Source: CAYLLT01 sp964591605
GTDB lineage: Bacteria > Planctomycetota > Phycisphaerae > UBA1845 > PWPN01
Length of the DNA: 12,472 nucleotides
NCBI GenBank assembly: GCA_964591605.1
Contig: CAZQEN010000232.1
Location: 1 to 12,472 of the forward strand
Direction: 5' to 3'
The notes beneath the pieces are model-generated. The model was given only the letters and a program-made list of their open reading frames with translations. It did not search any database and was not told where the DNA came from. Position 1 is the stretch's first letter, and the number at the start of each line of letters is the position of its first letter. The translations under genes were made by a program, and so were the position numbers. This document shows positions 1-4,481 of this stretch, one piece after another.

Positions 1-53
1 TCCTCTCCCCTTCTCTTCTCCGCCCGCAGGGCGGAGAAGAGAAGGGGAGAGGA
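1..53. repeat. Perfect 25-bp inverted repeat (hairpin)
   Basis: The arms at 1-25 and 29-53 are perfect reverse complements with a 3-nt loop (gca at 26-28). The left arm is almost all pyrimidine and the right arm almost all purine. There is no T-run after it on the + strand, and the other flank lies outside the window. It could be the terminator of a gene upstream of the window or a copy of a dispersed palindromic element. The structure is certain; the role is not. Confidence 0.8.
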
Positions 54-77
54 GAGAAGGACAGTGACAACCCGCAT

Positions 78-98
78 CCAGGGACTCGAAGTCCCTGG
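78..98. repeat. Short inverted repeat, 9-bp stem
   Basis: The arms at 78-86 (ccagggact) and 90-98 (agtccctgg) pair perfectly around a 3-nt loop (cga). It lies 25 nt after the large palindrome and before a 4-bp stem at 111-121, so three hairpins sit in a row in non-coding DNA. This resembles the clusters of small palindromes seen in dispersed intergenic repeats; its function is unknown. Confidence 0.6.
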
Positions 99-283
99 CA
101 ACGCTCGAATGCCCTCCGGGCAAAGAAAAATGACAGCCACCCGGAAGAATGGGAACACCCCCCTGAAGGATCGGTGACAGAATCGGCTGAGTGAAACGCA
201 CCTGTATCTTCCCGGCGCACGAACCCATGATGGCATCGCCGTGCGGGACGTGCTATGGTTGCCCACACTCCGCAGGTGGCAAG

Positions 284-910
284 ATGTCGAACGAATGGCA
301 GGATCCGCAGCACGCCCGCGAGTACCTGGAGCGGGCCGATACCATCCCGCATCGGGGCGAGGGCGAAGCTGCGCTGCTTGCGGAGACCCCGCCCGGCGCC
401 CGGCGCGTGCTGGACCTCGGATCAGGCGACGGGAGGCTGCTTGGGCTCGTGCTGGCCCGTTGCCCGGCCGCGACCGGCGTGGCCCTCGACGTTTCGCCGC
501 CCATGCTCGACCAGCTCCGCCGCCGCTTCGCGGGCGATGCGCGGGTCACGATCGTTGAGCACGATCTCGAACGGGCGCTGCCGCCGCTGGGCCTGTTTGA
601 CGTGGTCTGTTCGAGCTTTGCCATCCATCATGTGCCCGACGACCGCAAACGCTCGCTGTACGGGGAGATCTGGCGGCTCCTGCAGCCCGGCGGCATGTTC
701 TGCAATCTCGAACACGTCGCCTCGCCCACGCCCGCACTCCACGAGCGCTTCCTCCAGGAGATGGGCTGCACGCCGGGGGAGGAAGACCCTTCCAACAAGC
801 TGCTCGACGTCTGGACGCAACTGCGCTGGCTCGAAGAGATCGGCTTCCAGGACGTGGACTGCCTCTGGAAATGGCGCGAGCTGGCCCTGCTGTGCGGCCG
901 TAAGCCTTAG
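284..910 (+). CDS. Class I SAM-dependent methyltransferase
   Basis: A soluble methyltransferase of about 208 residues that should transfer a methyl group from S-adenosylmethionine; the substrate cannot be read from the sequence. Counting from ATG 284, motif I (VLDLGSGDGRLL) is near residues 42-53 and the acidic end of strand beta-2 (VALDVS) near 67-72. SSFAIHHV near 110-117 and LLQPGG near 132-137 match the post-motif segments of the Methyltransf_11/25 type. The C-terminal WLEEIGFQDVDCLWKWREL is a typical last helix and strand of the family. The start is set at 284 because AGGTGG (274-279) lies 4 nt upstream and family similarity begins there. The frame is open back to a GTG at 191, with ATGs at 227 and 230, which would add a Cys-rich leader (CGTCYGC) without a clear ribosome binding site. 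It is a single gene with its own strand context and ends in a 3' overlap with the convergent ORF. Confidence 0.88.
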   Translation: MSNEWQDPQHAREYLERADTIPHRGEGEAALLAETPPGARRVLDLGSGDGRLLGLVLARCPAATGVALDVSPPMLDQLRRRFAGDARVTIVEHDLERALPPLGLFDVVCSSFAIHHVPDDRKRSLYGEIWRLLQPGGMFCNLEHVASPTPALHERFLQEMGCTPGEEDPSNKLLDVWTQLRWLEEIGFQDVDCLWKWRELALLCGRKP

Positions 911-1251
911 GATTTCCAGCACCGCCCGGACGGCTCGGGCGAGACGCGCTTGCCGTCAGCGGCGAGGTGCCGGTGCCACACCATGTTGTCAGAAATCTTC
1001 AGAAGAATCGTGCAGATCGGATCAGTGCTTGTGCGTGATGAACCGGGTTGCGCGGTGAAGGGCGTCGCGCTGGTCTTTCGGGCCGTGGCCGCGATGTCGG
1101 CTGCCCACACCGCATCCTCCGGCGGCAGAGGCGGCTGGGGCGGACTCGTGTCGAGCATTTCTGCTGCTGTCGGGATGAAACGCTTGTGAAAGTCGTGCCA
1201 CACTCGCTCCTGTTCCAGAAACGGGTTCATTCCAGGGAATGGCGAAGGCAT
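907..1251 (-). pseudogene. DUF4058 family remnant with internal deletion
   Basis: The 114-residue product starts MPSPFPGMNPFLEQ and continues VWHDFHKRFIP, the standard N-terminus of DUF4058 proteins, which are usually about 200-270 residues and of unknown function. At about residue 36 (nt ~1146) it goes straight into PPQPPLPPEDAVWAADI, which resembles the motif normally found at the C-terminus of the same family. The core domain appears to be missing, in frame. Residues 53-114 look like read-through of non-coding DNA up to a chance stop. The start is firm: ATG at 1251 has AGGAG (1259-1263) 7 nt upstream and a TATAAT box at 1295-1290. The stop (907-909) overlaps the methyltransferase stop (908-910). 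The family match is from memory of the consensus. The alternative is a genuine small protein sharing only the N-terminal motif. Confidence 0.6.
923..941 (+). terminator. Possible weak terminator hairpin
   Basis: A 6-bp GC stem (923-928 with 936-941, loop gacggct) starts 13 nt after the methyltransferase stop codon. There is no U-tract after it, and in this GC-rich DNA such a stem can arise by chance. It also lies inside the convergent ORF. Confidence 0.25.
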
Positions 1252-1258
1252 CCGATCG

Positions 1259-1263
1259 CTCCT
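1259..1263 (-). promoter_or_regulatory. Shine-Dalgarno of the DUF4058 remnant
   Basis: AGGAG on the minus strand, 7 nt before ATG 1251. It supports this start and shows that the translation signal is still intact in the shortened gene. Confidence 0.6.
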
Positions 1264-1289
1264 GAACGGCCGGAGGGCGTCGACGTTCC

Positions 1290-1295
1290 ATTATA
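1290..1295 (-). promoter_or_regulatory. Consensus -10 box (TATAAT) upstream of the DUF4058 remnant
   Basis: The minus strand reads AGATATAATGG, a perfect TATAAT in otherwise GC-rich DNA, about 38 nt upstream of ATG 1251. Transcription would start near 1283 and give a short leader holding the AGGAG site. No good -35 box is seen 16-18 nt upstream. A housekeeping sigma-70 type promoter is the likely reading. Confidence 0.45.
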
Positions 1296-1346
1296 TCTGG
1301 CCCCCCTCCGCACAGGCCATGCATTCGCAGGCCAGACCACAGACGT

Positions 1347-1375
1347 GGGGCCGGCCGTTCGTCACGGCCGGCCCC
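1347..1375 (-). terminator. Hairpin downstream of the protease gene
   Basis: A perfect 11-bp GC-only stem (1347-1357 with 1365-1375, loop ttcgtca) lies about 59 nt after the stop codon of the minus-strand protease gene and before the next minus-strand promoter. There is no U-tract on either strand, so it is not a classic intrinsic terminator, but its position fits a transcription barrier or mRNA 3'-end stabiliser. Confidence 0.5.
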
Positions 1376-1433
1376 TCTGAGCGATGCGAACGATGGAGCC
1401 GCGGGGTCAGTGGGCGGGAGGGCGCCTGGTCCG

Positions 1434-3188
1434 TCAGTTCGGCTGCGCCACCCAGTCACTCAGGCGCTGGCCCTGGTAGTAAAACCCACCAGAAGCCCAA
1501 CCCGTCTGGGGATCGAAGGTTCCCCGGTAGTAGGTGTCGATCCCGTCCGTATCGCCGAAGTCGATCCGCCCGCTGGCATCCACGGTCCCGACCAGGTTCA
1601 GCGTCCCGTCACTCCAGAAGGAGGTGCCCACGACAGTCCCGTCGGGATTCACCCGGAACGCCAGGGTGTGATAGACCTGCGGATCGGCCGCGGCCCCCTG
1701 ATACGTGCCGGCATAGGGGCTGGCGCTGGACGTGCCGCCGGTGCCGCCGGTGCCGGACCCGTCGAACCGGGCCTGCCAGACGGCCAGTGCGGTCCCCTCT
1801 TCCAGGTACTGGCCGCTCGCCTGCCGGGTCTGCGGATGGATGGTGCCGGTGTAGACGCCCTTCTCCCAACCGATCGCCTCGCCGTCGTCTTCCATCTGCA
1901 GCTCGCCCGTGGCGGTCACCTGGCCGGAAAGATTCAGGGTCTGGCTGAACCACGCCGCCGTGCCGGTGATCGTCCCGTCCTCCGCGACGCTGAAGGTGAA
2001 TGAGTGGGTGCGGGGGGAATCAGCACTGCCCACGTAGGTGCCCGCAAACGGGCTGACCTGGGCGCTTCCCGCGCCGCCCGCATTTCCGGACGACACCGGC
2101 GGAGGCAGCTCGAGACCCTGAACGGTCTGATTCCGGAACTGCGAGATCAGATCCCAGAGATGGCGCACGTGGATTCCGTAGTTGTTGGCCGCGACGGGCT
2201 GTCGATCCACGGCAAAGCTGCCGTCGGCCTGCGGCGTCACAATCAGATTGATGGTGCCGGCATTGTTGGCCCCGATGACCTGCCCGCAGCGGACGATGGG
2301 CGACCCGCTCGTGCCCGGCGTGGTGGGGGCCTGATGCTGGATGATGTCCACGTTTGCGGTCGTGACGGTCACATTGTCCTTGAACGAGTAGAGGTTGCTG
2401 ATCGAACCCTGCAGGGCCGAGGCCCGCGCCCGTGTCTGGCCGGGGATGATCGGCTTGACCTGGTCGGCCACGTCACCCGGGAAGCCGTAGACCGTGATGT
2501 TCTGGTTCACGGCCAGGTCTGCAGCATCCGGCGGCGCGAGCGGCATCACCTGAGGAAGGGGCGTCTTCGTGGTGAGGATGGCCACATCCGGGGCTTTGAA
2601 CGGGTTCGGATTGGCGGAGTAATCCCGGTGGATGATCGCCCGGGTGAGCTCGACGACCGCTCCAGTGCCCGACTGCACGGCGACAATCCGCGTGGGGAGC
2701 GGCTGGGGCTGGGACACGGCCAGCGCGACATGTGCGTTGGTGGCCAGATGGTAGTTGTCGTAGCCATCGATGTGGATAGCGAACGCGGAACCCACAAAAA
2801 CGGGCACCGTGGTGTCCTCTCCCAGGAATTCAATCACCACCGCATACGCAGCCGGCTCGACCAGCTTTGCCTCTTCGGGACCGGTCAGGCACGCCGGGGC
2901 GGACGGAGGCGATGAGGACGCCGAAGACGCGGCTGAGGCGGACGTGGCCGGAGGCGCCGTCGGGGCCAAAGGGGCCGGGGGGGCGGCCGGCGGGGACCAG
3001 GGCACGGCAGGAGGCGCCGTCGCGTCGGCCACTGGACTGACAGGGGCCTGGAGTGGAGGGACCGGCCCCATGCCGGCGGTCAGAGTCGGGTCGGCCGGCG
3101 AGGGGCAGCCCTGACCCATGCCCATGAGCAGCGTCAGACCCGCAAACGTGGACATCACTACCCAGCTCGTTCGACTGTTCGCTCGCAT
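1434..3188 (-). CDS. Secreted trypsin-like serine protease with two C-terminal repeats
   Basis: A 584-residue exported protein. Residues 1-28 form a signal peptide ending in MGMGQGC; Cys28 could be lipidated, although Gly-Gln-Gly before it is not a classic lipobox. Residues 30-99 are an Ala/Pro/Ser-rich linker. Residues ~108-350 match a chymotrypsin/trypsin-fold peptidase. The likely triad is His153 (ATNAHVAL), Asp201 (APDVAILTT) and Ser294 (PGTSGSPIV), with YGFPGD at 234-239 as in DegP/V8-like enzymes. From residue 379 two copies of a ~95-residue unit follow (379-474 and 490-582), joined by a Gly/Thr linker. They share SP-F/Y-AGTY, DGT..GT, LNL.G.V and PQT..ASG.Y. Cys100 and Cys301 could form a disulfide. 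ATG 3188 has AAGGAGT (3194-3200) 5 nt upstream. Divergent from the small protein at 3426. Substrate unknown. Confidence 0.85.
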   Translation of the reverse strand: MRANSRTSWVVMSTFAGLTLLMGMGQGCPSPADPTLTAGMGPVPPLQAPVSPVADATAPPAVPWSPPAAPPAPLAPTAPPATSASAASSASSSPPSAPACLTGPEEAKLVEPAAYAVVIEFLGEDTTVPVFVGSAFAIHIDGYDNYHLATNAHVALAVSQPQPLPTRIVAVQSGTGAVVELTRAIIHRDYSANPNPFKAPDVAILTTKTPLPQVMPLAPPDAADLAVNQNITVYGFPGDVADQVKPIIPGQTRARASALQGSISNLYSFKDNVTVTTANVDIIQHQAPTTPGTSGSPIVRCGQVIGANNAGTINLIVTPQADGSFAVDRQPVAANNYGIHVRHLWDLISQFRNQTVQGLELPPPVSSGNAGGAGSAQVSPFAGTYVGSADSPRTHSFTFSVAEDGTITGTAAWFSQTLNLSGQVTATGELQMEDDGEAIGWEKGVYTGTIHPQTRQASGQYLEEGTALAVWQARFDGSGTGGTGGTSSASPYAGTYQGAAADPQVYHTLAFRVNPDGTVVGTSFWSDGTLNLVGTVDASGRIDFGDTDGIDTYYRGTFDPQTGWASGGFYYQGQRLSDWVAQPN

Positions 3189-3193
3189 CGTTC

Positions 3194-3200
3194 ACTCCTT
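3194..3200 (-). promoter_or_regulatory. Shine-Dalgarno of the protease gene
   Basis: AAGGAGT on the minus strand ends 5 nt before ATG 3188. It fixes the start just upstream of the signal peptide. Confidence 0.65.
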
Positions 3201-3251
3201 GTGAAAGGGACTCCGGATCGCTCGGAGTGCATCTACGCGAGCCGGCCGGGG

Positions 3252-3323
3252 ATCTGTCAGCCCCGTCGCAGGATTTTCTGGAATCCGCTGTCGGGGGCTG
3301 CCGGACCCGAAAAGCTGACAGAT
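3252..3323. promoter_or_regulatory. Nested inverted repeats in the divergent intergenic region
   Basis: Between the divergent protease and small-protein genes, atctgtcagc (3252-3261) is mirrored by gctgacagat (3314-3323), a perfect 10-bp inverted repeat 52 nt apart. Inside it, CAGCCCC (3258-3264) pairs with GGGGCTG (3294-3300), and ggatt (3271-3275) with aatcc (3282-3286). Each outer arm carries CTGACA reading toward its own gene, which resembles a -35 box, but no good -10 box is found at the right spacing on either side. It could be an operator or a divergent promoter; the repeats are seen, the role is inferred. Confidence 0.4.
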
Positions 3324-3425
3324 TCAGTGGGCCGGCCCCGTACATGGGGCGAGGCGAGATCGGCTCGCGGTTTCGGCTGGTGACGAGGGCGGCCCAGGCC
3401 CGCCCGGGAACGGAGGAGATGTCCG

Positions 3426-3743
3426 ATGAAGCGACTCAAGACCCTCTGCGTGGTTGTGGCCGTCGGGATCCTGCCGTTCACCATGGGGCAGTCATGCGGA
3501 GGTGGGATGGGGGGAGTGATGGAGGAGTTGTCAGGTGTGGCAGGCGGCTCGAACTGGTACTGGACGGCCGGGGGATACGGGGGATACGGGTCGTATGGGG
3601 GATATGACACCATCGCGTTCGACATGCCCGCGTATGCCCCGTACAGCGACTACTACGACCCCGGCATGTGGACCGACTACTCCGGCTACGACAGCTCGTA
3701 CGACGATGCGAATGCGGACTATTACTGGGCATGGGGGCCCTGA
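3426..3743 (+). CDS. Small secreted Tyr/Gly-rich acidic protein
   Basis: A 105-residue protein of no family I recognise. A basic N-terminus (MKRLK) and hydrophobic core (residues 6-19) lead to MGQSC, where Cys24 may be a lipid attachment site, although the residues before it are not a classic lipobox. The mature part (25-105) has 14 Tyr, 5 Trp and many Gly, with 11 Asp/Glu and no Lys, Arg or His. Residues 49-60 are a GGY-type repeat, and the C-terminal half has D/Y/S clusters ending in YYWAWGP. Such composition suggests an unstructured envelope or surface protein, perhaps one that crosslinks or binds cations; that is inference. ATG 3426 has GGAGGAG (3412-3418) upstream. It shares the upstream region and the MGQ-x-C signal style with the divergent protease. 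The sigma-factor operon starts about 100 nt downstream. Confidence 0.7.
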   Translation: MKRLKTLCVVVAVGILPFTMGQSCGGGMGGVMEELSGVAGGSNWYWTAGGYGGYGSYGGYDTIAFDMPAYAPYSDYYDPGMWTDYSGYDSSYDDANADYYWAWGP

Positions 3744-3757
3744 CCGGGAGTGAGCTG

Positions 3758-3797
3758 CGGGGCGAGGCCGGCCCCGCCGTCGCCGTGGACACCGGCG
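3758..3797 (+). terminator. Possible terminator region before the sigma operon
   Basis: Two short GC stems follow the small-protein gene: cggggc/gccccg (3758-3763 with 3771-3776) and cgccg/cggcg (3781-3785 with 3793-3797). The sequence agatttt comes soon after (3806-3812). This is weak support for termination before the sigma-factor gene. Confidence 0.25.
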
Positions 3798-3821
3798 GCG
3801 GCGGGAGATTTTCGTTGCAGA

Positions 3822-3828
3822 GGAACTT
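3822..3828 (+). promoter_or_regulatory. GGAACTT, an ECF-type -35-like element
   Basis: GGAACTT matches the -35 consensus recognised by sigma-E-like ECF factors and lies just before the ECF gene. If real, transcription would begin near 3855-3865 and translation would have to use the later GTG at 3894. No convincing ECF -10 is seen 16-17 nt downstream. A 7-mer like this is expected about once by chance in a window this size, so this is only a candidate for autoregulation. Confidence 0.25.
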
Positions 3829-3842
3829 GAAGTTTGTTTACC

Positions 3843-4481
3843 ATGGTTGCTGGGCCGATCCACATATCCGAGTTTCTCGAGGGCGCAATCGCCGTGCTGA
3901 CTCGCACCAACACGGATCTGCTGATGGGTCTGCGCGATTCCGCGGACCAGGTTGTCTGGGGCGAGTTTTTCTCGCGTTACCAGCCGATCCTGGTCGCCTT
4001 CGCCCGCAAGCTGGGACTGCGCGAACATGACGCCGAGGATGCGGCCCAGGAGACGCTCATCAAGTTCGCCCAGGCGTACCGCGAAGGCCGCTACGAGCGT
4101 GACCGCGGGCGGCTTCGGACGTGGCTCCTGAGCATTGCGGCCAACACGGTTCGCGATCTGCAGCGGCGCCGGCGCGATGTGGGGGCCGGTGCGCCGGCTG
4201 ACCGGACCGGCCTGCTCGAACAGGTGCCCGACGACGCGAGCATGAGCGAAGTCTGGGAGGCGGAATGGAAGCGGGCGATTGTCCGCCAGTGCCTGGCCCA
4301 GGTCAGCCAGCGCGTTAGTCCGACCACGCTCCGGGCGTTCGAGCTGCTCACGCTGGAGGGCTGGAGCGGTGAGCAGGTCGCTGCGCACCTCAACATCTCG
4401 CGCAATGCCGTTTATCTGGCCAAGATCCACGTTCTCTCCCACATGCGCGAACTGCAGCAAAAGATGGAGGAGGCGTGGTGA
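3843..4481 (+). CDS. ECF-type RNA polymerase sigma factor (planctomycete type)
   Basis: A cytoplasmic sigma-70 family factor of about 212 residues with only regions 2 and 4. Region 2 covers residues ~39-110: FFSRYQPILVAFARKLGL, then DAEDAAQETLIKFAQ for core binding, then LRTWLLSIAANTVRDLQRRRR for -10 recognition. Region 4 covers ~147-205, with the helix-turn-helix GWSGEQVAAHLNISRNAVYLAK that would read the -35 box. The start is uncertain. ATG 3843 is used here; TTG 3834 has AGAGGA upstream, and GTG 3894 begins the conserved part (LTRTNTDLLMGLRD). The first 17 codons look less like coding sequence (they include a rare ATA). Its stop TGA overlaps the kinase start (GTGA), so the two are translationally coupled. 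In planctomycetes ECF factors are often encoded beside Ser/Thr kinases; here the kinase is the likely regulator. Confidence 0.9.
   Translation: MVAGPIHISEFLEGAIAVLTRTNTDLLMGLRDSADQVVWGEFFSRYQPILVAFARKLGLREHDAEDAAQETLIKFAQAYREGRYERDRGRLRTWLLSIAANTVRDLQRRRRDVGAGAPADRTGLLEQVPDDASMSEVWEAEWKRAIVRQCLAQVSQRVSPTTLRAFELLTLEGWSGEQVAAHLNISRNAVYLAKIHVLSHMRELQQKMEEAW
4466..4473 (+). promoter_or_regulatory. Shine-Dalgarno inside the sigma gene, deciding the kinase start
   Basis: GGAGGAGG lies within the last codons of the sigma gene and places GTG 4478 at normal spacing (4-7 nt). GTG 4475 is in the same frame but too close. GTG 4478 forms a GTGA overlap with the sigma stop. Confidence 0.6.

Noticed and set aside
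191..283. N-terminal extension of the methyltransferase with CGTCYGC, a possible metal site
   Set aside because: There is no ribosome binding site near GTG 191 or ATG 227/230, while ATG 284 has AGGTGG 4 nt upstream and begins where family similarity starts.
950..1189. 79-residue + strand frame opposite the DUF4058 remnant
   Set aside because: No ribosome binding site or motif; the minus strand has promoter, Shine-Dalgarno and family motif.
1410..2915. Two consecutive + strand frames (197 and 303 residues) opposite the protease gene
   Set aside because: The minus-strand frame has a signal peptide, a complete catalytic triad and repeats. The + frames show no recognisable motif and are explained by codon bias.
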